A stretch of DNA of 17,271 nucleotides, taken from the NCBI RefSeq assembly GCF_905207935.1, contig NZ_CAJLNI010000030.1, positions 1-17,271 on the forward strand, written 5' to 3'. Each line of letters begins with the position of its first letter. Positions within the stretch are counted from its first letter, which is position 1. Below, piece after piece: positions 5,572 to 12,346 of this stretch. Source of the DNA: an uncultured Haemophilus sp. (GTDB lineage Bacteria > Pseudomonadota > Gammaproteobacteria > Enterobacterales > Pasteurellaceae). The notes under the pieces are model-generated. The model ran no database searches. It saw only the letters and a program-made list of their open reading frames with translations, and was not told the DNA's origin. A program made the translations under genes and the position numbers.

Positions 5572-7368
5572 ATGAAGAATATTCGCAACTTTTCTATTAT
5601 TGCCCATATTGACCACGGTAAATCGACCCTTTCTGACCGATTAATTCAGACCTGTGGGGGCCTTTCGGATCGTGAAATGGAAGCTCAGGTGTTGGATTCC
5701 ATGGATCTTGAGCGTGAGCGTGGCATTACCATTAAAGCGCAAAGTGTAACCTTAAATTATCAAGCCAAAGACGGTGAAACTTACCAATTAAACTTTATCG
5801 ATACACCAGGGCACGTGGACTTCTCTTATGAAGTATCACGCTCTCTTGCAGCTTGTGAAGGGGCATTGTTGGTTGTGGATGCAGGACAGGGCGTAGAAGC
5901 ACAAACCTTAGCAAACTGCTACACCGCCATTGAAATGGATTTAGAAGTGGTACCGATTTTAAATAAAATCGACTTACCGGCAGCGGATCCTGAACGTGTT
6001 GCAGAAGAAATTGAAGACATCGTCGGTATTGATGCGATGGAGGCGGTACGTTGTTCGGCAAAAACTGGTGTGGGTATCGAAGATGTATTAGAAGAAATTG
6101 TTGCGAAAATTCCTGCACCAGAAGGTGATCCTGATGCACCGTTACAAGCCTTGATTATTGACTCTTGGTTCGATAACTATTTAGGCGTGGTGTCATTAGT
6201 TCGTATTAAGAATGGTGTGTTGCGTAAAGGTGACAAAATCAAAGTAATGTCCACCGGGCAAGCTTACAACGTCGATCGTCTAGGTATTTTCACGCCAAAA
6301 CAAGTGGATACGACTGTATTAAATACCGGCGAAGTAGGTTGGGTTGTTTGTGCGATTAAAGATATTTTAGGGGCACCAGTAGGGGATACCTTAACGCATC
6401 AACACAATCCAGCAAGCCATGTATTGCCAGGTTTTAAGAAAGTAAAACCGCAGGTTTATGCTGGTTTATTCCCTGTTAGCTCTGACGATTATGAAGCTTT
6501 CCGTGATGCGTTAGGTAAATTAAGCCTAAACGATGCATCACTTTTCTATGAGCCAGAAAACTCAACGGCTTTAGGTTTTGGTTTCCGTTGTGGCTTCTTG
6601 GGGCTTTTACACATGGAGATCATTCAAGAGCGTTTAGAACGTGAATACGATCTTGATTTGATTACCACAGCACCAACTGTAATTTATGAAGTTGAAATGA
6701 CCAATGGTGAAGTGGTTTATGTGGATAGTCCATCAAAACTGCCACCATTAAATAATATTGCGGAAATTCGTGAGCCAATTGCAGAGTGTAATATGCTCGT
6801 GCCACAGGAATTCTTAGGTAACGTGATTACCCTTTGTGTGGAAAAACGTGGCGTACAAACCAATATGGTGTATCACGGTAACCAAATTGCGTTAACTTAT
6901 GAAATCCCAATGGGCGAAGTAGTCTTAGATTTCTTCGATCGTTTGAAATCAACATCGCGTGGTTATGCGTCTTTGGATTATGGTTTCAAACGTTTCCAAG
7001 CAGCGGACATGGTGCGCGTGGATATCATGATCAACGGTGATCGTGTTGATGCGTTAGCATTAATTGTTCATAAAGATAATGCACCTTACCGTGGCCGTGA
7101 ATTAGTTGAAAAAATGCGTGAACTGATTCCACGTCAACAATTTGATATCGCGATCCAAGCCGCGATTGGCAACCACATTATTGCGCGTTCAACGGTAAAA
7201 CAATTGCGTAAAAACGTATTAGCAAAATGTTATGGTGGTGACGTGAGCCGTAAGAAAAAACTCTTACAGAAACAGAAAGAAGGTAAAAAACGAATGAAAT
7301 CTTTAGGTAACGTGGAAGTACCGCAAGAAGCGTTTTTAGCGATCTTACATGTTGGTAAAGATAAATAG
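5572..7368 (+). CDS. lepA: Elongation factor 4 (LepA)
   Basis: LepA/EF-4 is a ribosome-associated GTPase linked to translation fidelity and to initiation or ribosome maturation. At 598 residues it is within one residue of E. coli LepA. GTPase motifs are all present: AHIDHGKS at 11-18 (G1), RGIT at 50-53 (G2), DTPGH at 77-81 (G3), NKID at 131-134 (G4) and SAK at 162-164 (G5). The lysine-rich C-terminal domain specific to LepA follows. ATG 5572 is chosen because the protein then begins MKNIRNFSIIAHIDHGKS like the family. An in-frame ATG at 5545 would add nine unrelated residues. The ribosome binding site is weak. It is the first gene of lepA-lepB-rnc-era, and lepB follows after 12 bp. Confidence 0.97.
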   Translation: MKNIRNFSIIAHIDHGKSTLSDRLIQTCGGLSDREMEAQVLDSMDLERERGITIKAQSVTLNYQAKDGETYQLNFIDTPGHVDFSYEVSRSLAACEGALLVVDAGQGVEAQTLANCYTAIEMDLEVVPILNKIDLPAADPERVAEEIEDIVGIDAMEAVRCSAKTGVGIEDVLEEIVAKIPAPEGDPDAPLQALIIDSWFDNYLGVVSLVRIKNGVLRKGDKIKVMSTGQAYNVDRLGIFTPKQVDTTVLNTGEVGWVVCAIKDILGAPVGDTLTHQHNPASHVLPGFKKVKPQVYAGLFPVSSDDYEAFRDALGKLSLNDASLFYEPENSTALGFGFRCGFLGLLHMEIIQERLEREYDLDLITTAPTVIYEVEMTNGEVVYVDSPSKLPPLNNIAEIREPIAECNMLVPQEFLGNVITLCVEKRGVQTNMVYHGNQIALTYEIPMGEVVLDFFDRLKSTSRGYASLDYGFKRFQAADMVRVDIMINGDRVDALALIVHKDNAPYRGRELVEKMRELIPRQQFDIAIQAAIGNHIIARSTVKQLRKNVLAKCYGGDVSRKKKLLQKQKEGKKRMKSLGNVEVPQEAFLAILHVGKDK

Positions 7369-7380
7369 GAAAGTAGAGCA

Positions 7381-8430
7381 ATGTCGAATGTATTTTTTAT
7401 TCTGTTGTTAGCCGTAGGCTTTGCTGGTTGGAAAGCGTTAGATTATTTCCAACTGCCTAACACATTCAGTATTTTATTGCTGATTTTAACCGCACTTTCC
7501 GGCATTTTATGGTGTTATCACCGCTTTGCCGTGATGCCAAGACGTCGTCGTCAAATCGCACGCGCAGAACAACGCTCAGGCAAAGCATTAACGGATGAAG
7601 AAAAAGCGAAAATTGAGCCTATTTCAGAAGGCTCAGAATTTATTTCTTCGCTTTTCCCTGTGTTATCCGTGGTATTCCTTGTGCGTTCATTTATTTTTGA
7701 GCCATTTCAAATTCCATCTGGATCAATGGAAGCGACCTTGCGCGTAGGGGATTTCCTCGTCGTGAACAAATATACTTATGGCATTAAAGATCCTATTTTC
7801 CAAAATACGATTATTGAAGGTAACAAACCAGAACGTGGTGATGTAATTGTGTTTAAAGCACCGGAGCAAGCGTTACTTCGTACAAGTTTAGGGGCAACAC
7901 GAGCGGCTTATGCTGAAAATCTTGCGTTAACATCTAAAAACAATATGTCTGGTGTAGATTACATTAAACGTATTATAGGGAAAGGCGGTGACCGCATTAT
8001 CCTTGATGTTGAAAAAAGTGCTCTAACACTGGTTTATGGCAAAGATGGCAAACCTTGCGAAGTAGATTGCCAAACTAAAGCGTTTGAATATAAACAAGAA
8101 CCCACAAATCCAGCATTCCCAACGCAAGTGGAATATTTGGAAATCGGTGACGTGACACACAGTATTTTAGTGGAGCCAATGCGCCGTTATTCGGGGATTG
8201 AATTCTATCCACAAGAAGGCTTACCTACTGCTGAATGGATTGTGCCTGAAGGGCAATATTTTGTGATGGGGGATAACCGTGATCATAGTGATGACAGCCG
8301 TTTTTGGGGATTTGTACCAGAAAAAAATATCGTGGGTAAAGCCACTTATATTTGGATGAGTTTAGAAAAAGAACCAAATGAGTGGCCTACAGGCTTCCGT
8401 TTAGACCGTTTCTTTACAAAAATTAATTAA
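7381..8430 (+). CDS. lepB: Signal peptidase I
   Basis: LepB cuts signal peptides from exported proteins at the outer face of the inner membrane. The 349-residue protein has N-terminal membrane segments (about residues 4-22 and 28-45), then a basic cytoplasmic stretch with RRRR at 54-57. A further hydrophobic segment runs from about residue 88 to 105. Box B, PSGSM at 112-116, holds the nucleophile Ser115. The general base is Lys196 in DYIKRIIG. The GDNRDHSDDSR box is at 297-307. Compared with E. coli LepB (324 residues) there is about 25 residues of extra sequence between the two catalytic residues, roughly 162-190. A reverse uptake signal lies at 7489-7497 in the membrane-segment codons. AGGA (7367-7370) overlaps the lepA stop codon. 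Confidence 0.97.
   Translation: MSNVFFILLLAVGFAGWKALDYFQLPNTFSILLLILTALSGILWCYHRFAVMPRRRRQIARAEQRSGKALTDEEKAKIEPISEGSEFISSLFPVLSVVFLVRSFIFEPFQIPSGSMEATLRVGDFLVVNKYTYGIKDPIFQNTIIEGNKPERGDVIVFKAPEQALLRTSLGATRAAYAENLALTSKNNMSGVDYIKRIIGKGGDRIILDVEKSALTLVYGKDGKPCEVDCQTKAFEYKQEPTNPAFPTQVEYLEIGDVTHSILVEPMRRYSGIEFYPQEGLPTAEWIVPEGQYFVMGDNRDHSDDSRFWGFVPEKNIVGKATYIWMSLEKEPNEWPTGFRLDRFFTKIN
7489..7497 (-). repeat. DNA uptake signal
   Basis: Exact ACCGCACTT inside the lepB membrane-segment codons. Confidence 0.95.
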
Positions 8431-8431
8431 T

Positions 8432-9115
8432 ATGAATCATTTAGATCGTCTAGAACGAAAAATTGGTTATCAATTTTCCGATCTAAAAAATTTAAAATTG
8501 GCACTGACACACCGCAGTGCCTCCACTCAACATAATGAACGCCTAGAATTTCTAGGTGATTCGATTCTCAATTATGTCATCGCGGATGCGCTTTATCATC
8601 AATTCCCTCGTTGTAATGAAGGTGAACTTAGCAGAATGCGTGCCACATTAGTTCGTGAGCCAACCCTGGCGATGATTGCCCGCAATTTTGAGCTTGGGGA
8701 TTATATGTCCTTAGGTTCTGGTGAATTGAAAAGTGGTGGCTTTCGTCGTGAATCGATTTTGGCGGATTGTGTTGAAGCGGTAATTGGCGCAATGGCATTG
8801 GATTCAAGCTTTGATAAAGCGGCAGATATAGTGCGTAGTTGGTATAAAACCTTATTGGCTGAAATTAAGCCAGGCGATAACCAAAAAGATGCCAAAACGC
8901 GTTTGCAAGAGTATTTACAAGGTAAGCATTTTGCCTTGCCAACTTATGAAGTGATTAAAATTGAAGGGGAAGCGCATTGCCAAACCTTCACCGTGGAATG
9001 TACGGTAAAAAACGTACCAAATATTAACCGCACTTTTATTGCAAAAGGTTCTAGCCGCCGTAAAGCAGAACAAGCGGCCGCAGAACAAATTTTAAAAATA
9101 TTGGAAATAAAATGA
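8432..9115 (+). CDS. rnc: Ribonuclease III
   Basis: RNase III cleaves double-stranded RNA, including the rRNA precursor. The 227-residue protein has the catalytic segment NERLEFLGDS (35-44), with Glu36, Glu39 and Asp43. Glu63 lies in NEGELSRMR, and Asp112 and Glu115 lie in ADCVEAV, matching E. coli Glu38, Glu41, Asp45, Glu65, Asp114 and Glu117. A C-terminal double-stranded RNA binding domain ends in SSRRKAEQAAAEQ. The start codon lies one base after the lepB stop with no clear ribosome binding site, so translation is probably coupled to lepB. Its stop overlaps the era start by four bases (ATGA). The 5' leader target of rnc autoregulation known in E. coli is absent here, since the gene is fused into the lepB operon. 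Confidence 0.97.
   Translation: MNHLDRLERKIGYQFSDLKNLKLALTHRSASTQHNERLEFLGDSILNYVIADALYHQFPRCNEGELSRMRATLVREPTLAMIARNFELGDYMSLGSGELKSGGFRRESILADCVEAVIGAMALDSSFDKAADIVRSWYKTLLAEIKPGDNQKDAKTRLQEYLQGKHFALPTYEVIKIEGEAHCQTFTVECTVKNVPNINRTFIAKGSSRRKAEQAAAEQILKILEIK
9027..9035 (-). repeat. DNA uptake signal
   Basis: Exact ACCGCACTT in the RNA-binding domain part of rnc. Confidence 0.95.
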
Positions 9116-10026
9116 CCGAATTAAATCAAGAACAAGAGACCTATTGTGGCTTTATCGCTATCGTAGGGCGCCCAAATGTAGGGAAATCCACCCTGTTAAA
9201 TAAAATTTTGGGGCAAAAAATCTCGATTACGTCTCGCAAGGCGCAAACCACGCGTCACCGTATTGTGGGAATTAAAACGGAAGGCATCTACCAAGAAATT
9301 TACGTAGATACGCCGGGACTTCATATCGAAGAAAAACGAGCCATTAACCGTTTAATGAATCGTGCAGCAAGTTCGGCGATCGGGGATGTGGATCTCATTA
9401 TTTTCGTCGTAGATGGCACACATTGGAATGCTGATGATGAAATGGTATTAAATAAATTACGTAATGCCAAAGCGCCTGTCGTACTTGCCATCAACAAAGT
9501 TGATAATATTAAGAATAAAGATGATTTATTGCCATTTATTACAGATTTAGGCAGTAAGTTTAACTTTGCTCACATTGTGCCAATATCCGCGCAACGTGGT
9601 AATAATGTGCATCAATTAGAGAAAATTGTTCGTCAATCATTACGTAAAGGCGTTCATCACTTCCCTGAAGATTATGTAACAGACCGTTCACAGCGTTTTA
9701 TGGCGTCAGAAATTATCCGTGAAAAATTAATGCGTTTCACAGGGGAAGAGCTGCCTTATTCGGTGACTGTTGAAATTGAACAATTTAAAGTAAATGAACG
9801 TGGTACTTATGAAATCAATGGCTTGATTTTGGTTGAGCGCGAAGGTCAAAAGAAAATGGTGATCGGTGCTCAAGGACAAAAAATTAAAACCATTGGTATG
9901 GAAGCGCGTGCTGACATGGAACGCTTATTTGATAATAAAGTACACCTTGAACTTTGGGTCAAAGTGAAGTCCGGTTGGGCGGATGATGAACGTGCCTTGA
10001 GAAGTTTAGGTTATATGGATGAATAA
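9112..10026 (+). CDS. era: GTPase Era
   Basis: Era is an essential GTPase that binds the 3' end of 16S rRNA and assists 30S subunit assembly. The 304-residue protein carries GRPNVGKS at 19-26 (G1), the TTRHR switch around 46-50 (G2), DTPG at 66-69 (G3), NKVD at 128-131 (G4) and SAQ in VPISAQRGNN (G5). A C-terminal KH domain is marked by VIGAQGQKIKTIG. It overlaps rnc by four bases, the usual rnc-era coupling. In many gamma-proteobacteria recO follows era; here the next gene is a lipid enzyme on the same strand after a 78-bp gap containing a candidate promoter. Confidence 0.98.
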   Translation: MTELNQEQETYCGFIAIVGRPNVGKSTLLNKILGQKISITSRKAQTTRHRIVGIKTEGIYQEIYVDTPGLHIEEKRAINRLMNRAASSAIGDVDLIIFVVDGTHWNADDEMVLNKLRNAKAPVVLAINKVDNIKNKDDLLPFITDLGSKFNFAHIVPISAQRGNNVHQLEKIVRQSLRKGVHHFPEDYVTDRSQRFMASEIIREKLMRFTGEELPYSVTVEIEQFKVNERGTYEINGLILVEREGQKKMVIGAQGQKIKTIGMEARADMERLFDNKVHLELWVKVKSGWADDERALRSLGYMDE

Positions 10027-10031
10027 AAAAC

Positions 10032-10060
10032 TTGAGTAATACTCTATACCGTCCTATTAT
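10032..10060 (+). promoter_or_regulatory. Candidate promoter of the lipid gene module
   Basis: TTGAGT (10032-10037) and TATTAT (10055-10060) are separated by 17 bp and match the -35 and -10 consensus at four and five of six positions. Transcription would begin near 10067. The gap also holds a short AT-rich hairpin (AAACATA 10064-10070 / TATGTTT 10073-10079) which could weakly terminate era transcripts. Confidence 0.4.
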
Positions 10061-10104
10061 TGGAAACATATTTATGTTTTTTAATAAAAACAAGGAGATG
10101 GTAG

Positions 10105-10710
10105 ATGAGTATCTATGCTTTAAAACCCAAATTTCAGAATTTACTTCGGCCTTTAGTTAGGCAATTAGCGGCAATTAGCGTAACAGCAAATCAAGTTACG
10201 CTAATTGCTTGCTTACTTTCTATTTTATTAGGTGTGGTTCTCGCACTATTCCCGACATTTTCTTCTCTTTTCTTCCTTATTCCTATTTGGTTGTTTTTGC
10301 GTATGGCGTTGAATGCCATTGATGGCATGCTAGCACGTGAATTTAATCAAAAAAGTCGATTAGGTGGTTATCTTAATGAAATTACTGATGTCGTCTCTGA
10401 TGCTGCACTTTACCTTCCTTTTGCTTTTGTCGCGCCTTTTAATGGTATTCAAATCTCAAGTATTATTTGGCTTGCGGCGTTGAGTGAGTTATGTGGCATT
10501 TTGGGACAAGTTCAAGGCAAAACGCGTCGTTATGATGGCCCAATGGGTAAAAGTGATCGTGCATTCGTGTTTGGTGTACTCGGTTTGATCTATGCGGTGA
10601 ATGGTAGCTTGCATTCGCTTTTCTGGTGGGTAGCCAATATCGTTATTATCTTGCTCATTGCAACTTGTATTAAGCGAGTAAAAAATGGCTTGGCTGAAGT
10701 GACGGAGTAA
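10105..10710 (+). CDS. YnbA-like CDP-alcohol phosphatidyltransferase
   Basis: The 201-residue inner-membrane protein belongs to the CDP-alcohol phosphatidyltransferase family, which moves a phosphatidyl group from CDP-diacylglycerol to an alcohol. It has several hydrophobic segments and the family signature from residue 70 to 99: NxxDGxxAR, eight residues, then GxxxNxxxD. The first and third acidic positions are Asn70 and Asn91 instead of Asp. Asp73 and Asp95 are kept, with an extra Asp99. It closely resembles E. coli YnbA as I remember it, including the RMALNA, ALYLPF and GKSDRA segments. AAGGAG (10092-10097) lies seven bases before ATG. The acceptor alcohol is unknown. It is first of three closely spaced lipid genes and contains a perfect 14-bp inverted repeat at codons 23-35. 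Confidence 0.85.
   Translation: MSIYALKPKFQNLLRPLVRQLAAISVTANQVTLIACLLSILLGVVLALFPTFSSLFFLIPIWLFLRMALNAIDGMLAREFNQKSRLGGYLNEITDVVSDAALYLPFAFVAPFNGIQISSIIWLAALSELCGILGQVQGKTRRYDGPMGKSDRAFVFGVLGLIYAVNGSLHSLFWWVANIVIILLIATCIKRVKNGLAEVTE
10161..10208. repeat. 14-bp inverted repeat with tandem 10-mer inside the YnbA-like gene
   Basis: GCAATTAGCG occurs twice in tandem (10161-10170 and 10171-10180). The second copy begins a perfect 14-base arm, GCAATTAGCGTAAC (10171-10184), whose exact complement GTTACGCTAATTGC lies at 10195-10208 after a 10-base spacer. The arms are in-frame coding sequence for residues 23-35. Confidence 0.85.
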
Positions 10711-10721
10711 TAGGAGCAAAT

Positions 10722-11354
10722 ATGTTCGCGAGATTAATCGATTTTTTATTGTGTCGTTTTGCCTCTTTTATCACAGGCGTTCGACCACAAGCCGCAATTG
10801 CGGAGCAGTCTTCAGAAGGGCATCGTGTCTATTTTGCCAATCATAATAGTCATGGGGACTTTATCTTACTTTGGATTTCATTACCATATGAAGTGAGAAA
10901 GCAAACCCGTCCTGTTGCTGGTAAGGATTATTGGACAAAAGGCGCAATTCGTCGTTTTCTAGCCAATAAAGTGTTTAATATGTTGCTTATTGAACGTAAT
11001 AGCCAAGATCCACAAGCAGCAATACGACAAATGACGGAAGCATTGGAGAATAATTCGCTTATTCTTTTCCCTGAAGGAACCCGTAAAACGGATGATGATT
11101 TGCCTCTTCAACCCTTTAAAAGTGGTTTGTATTATCTAGCAAAAGAAAATCTTGATTGTGAATTTGTCCCTGTTTGGATTAGCAATATGAATAATGTTTT
11201 ACCAAAAGGCTTTATTTTACCGATCCCGTTGTTATGTGATCTTTATGTCGGTGAACCATTAAAGATTGGGACAGATGAGACCAAAGGTGAATTTTTAACA
11301 CGCGCTCAATCGGCATTATTAAGTTTAAACATCAGTGAAAAAGGCAAATCTTAG
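10722..11354 (+). CDS. PlsC-like 1-acylglycerol-3-phosphate acyltransferase family protein
   Basis: The 210-residue protein is a PlsC-type acyltransferase. The catalytic HX4D motif is His41 to Asp46 in NHNSHGDF, and the substrate-binding FPEGTR is at 116-121. Members acylate lysophosphatidic acid to phosphatidic acid or acylate other lysolipids at the inner membrane. It lacks an obvious long N-terminal membrane span, with only a hydrophobic stretch in the first 20 residues. The start is supported by TAGGAG (10711-10716) five bases before ATG 10722, and the gene lies 11 bp after the YnbA-like gene. It sits where E. coli, as I remember, has no acyltransferase between ynbA and ynbB. The context suggests that it supplies phosphatidic acid or remodels the product of the neighbouring enzymes. 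The true substrate is unknown. Confidence 0.85.
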   Translation: MFARLIDFLLCRFASFITGVRPQAAIAEQSSEGHRVYFANHNSHGDFILLWISLPYEVRKQTRPVAGKDYWTKGAIRRFLANKVFNMLLIERNSQDPQAAIRQMTEALENNSLILFPEGTRKTDDDLPLQPFKSGLYYLAKENLDCEFVPVWISNMNNVLPKGFILPIPLLCDLYVGEPLKIGTDETKGEFLTRAQSALLSLNISEKGKS

Positions 11355-11360
11355 GAGTAA

Positions 11361-12296
11361 ATGATGACAGAAATATGGCAACTCTTCGGTGGTTTATTTA
11401 TCGCCTTAATTTTTGCTTCTACAGTAGGATATATTTTAAAACGCAGATCGGGCGTGGATACACCTAATAGTGTCATTGATAATCTGAATGCACGTATCAA
11501 TGCTTGGTGGGTGATGATTGGGATTATCTTTATTGCGAGTTTATTGGGCTTTTATGGCGTGATTGTACTCTTTTTAATTATTTCATTTATGGGATTGCGT
11601 GAGTTTCTTTCTCTATTGAATATTCGTCGAGGCGATCATCTTGCACTCGCAGCCTGTTTTTATGTGATCTTGCCATTGCAATATTTTTTAGTCGCCATTG
11701 ATTGGTTTAGTATGTTTACTATCTTCATTCCAGTATATGGCTTCTTATTTTTACCGATTCTTTCAGCATTACTGGGTGACCCTGCGAATTTCTTAGACCG
11801 TTCTACGAAAATTCAGTGGGCATTGATGATTAGCGTATTCTGTATTTCACATATCCCGGCTTTACTGACACTTGATATTTCAGGTTATGAAGGAAAAAAT
11901 CTTCTATTAATGATTTTCTTAATCTTGGTGGTACAGTCTAGCGATGTGTTGCAATATGTTTGGGGTAAACTCTTCGGCAAACATAAAATTGCGCCAACCT
12001 TGTCTCCATCCAAAACAGTAGAAGGCTTTGTTGGTGGGGTATTAAGCGCAAGTTTATTAGGTATGCTACTTCATTGGATGACACCATTTAATGCATGGCA
12101 GGCGTTTTTAATGAGCATGTTAATTTGCCTAATGGGATTCTTAGGTGGACTCGTGATGTCAGCAATGAAACGCAGTATGGGTGTGAAAGACTGGGGTAAT
12201 ATGATCAGCGGCCATGGTGGTATTTTAGATCGTATGGATTCGCTTTGTTTCTCCGCACCAATTTTCTTCCATGTTGTGCGTTATTTCTGGGCTTAG
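11361..12296 (+). CDS. YnbB-like phosphatidate cytidylyltransferase
   Basis: CdsA-family enzymes make CDP-diacylglycerol from CTP and phosphatidic acid. This 311-residue polytopic membrane protein has the family signature at residues 267-293: S-A-M-K-R, then VKD (275-277), then GHGGILDRMD (284-293). The upstream LSPSKTVEG segment (214-222) and FGKHK (205-209) are also typical. Where canonical CdsA has G-D before the signature, this protein has Gly262-Gly263, so an acidic residue is missing. Overall it looks more like E. coli YnbB, a CdsA paralogue beside ynbA, than housekeeping CdsA. AGGAG (11353-11357) overlaps the previous stop codon. ATG 11364 is an equally good start six bases after AGGAG. 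It ends 17 bp before the shared terminator. Confidence 0.85.
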   Translation: MMTEIWQLFGGLFIALIFASTVGYILKRRSGVDTPNSVIDNLNARINAWWVMIGIIFIASLLGFYGVIVLFLIISFMGLREFLSLLNIRRGDHLALAACFYVILPLQYFLVAIDWFSMFTIFIPVYGFLFLPILSALLGDPANFLDRSTKIQWALMISVFCISHIPALLTLDISGYEGKNLLLMIFLILVVQSSDVLQYVWGKLFGKHKIAPTLSPSKTVEGFVGGVLSASLLGMLLHWMTPFNAWQAFLMSMLICLMGFLGGLVMSAMKRSMGVKDWGNMISGHGGILDRMDSLCFSAPIFFHVVRYFWA

Positions 12297-12313
12297 TCAT
12301 AAATCATGAAATA

Positions 12314-12345
12314 AAAAAAGAGCGGTTAATTAACCGCTCTTTTTT
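12314..12345. terminator. Bidirectional terminator, perfect 32-bp palindrome
   Basis: The sequence is a perfect palindrome with A-run, GAGCGGTTAA, TTAACCGCTC, T-run. It provides a GC-containing stem followed by six T residues in both directions. It separates the lipid module (+) from alaA (-), whose stop codon begins two bases beyond it. Each arm carries AAGAGCGGT, one base from the uptake signal AAGTGCGGT. Confidence 0.92.
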
Positions 12346-12346
12346 A

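Noticed and set aside
5795..6139. Open frame of 114 codons on the minus strand within lepA
   Set aside because: Antisense to the GTPase domain, with low-complexity Leu/Gln/His-rich composition typical of a shadow frame.
8542..8556. 15-base palindrome CCTAGAA-T-TTCTAGG in rnc
   Set aside because: It encodes the conserved RLEFLG part of the catalytic motif, is short, and its symmetry is probably imposed by codons. It is not in the leader position of known rnc autoregulation.
10064..10079. AT-rich hairpin AAACATA/TATGTTT after era
   Set aside because: The stem lacks GC pairs and the loop would be too small, so it is not a convincing terminator and is not listed separately.
10027..12300. Absence of exact uptake signals over the lipid module as a sign of recent transfer
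   Set aside because: With eight signals in 17 kb, a gap of 2.3 kb is within expectation. Base composition and ribosome binding sites look native.
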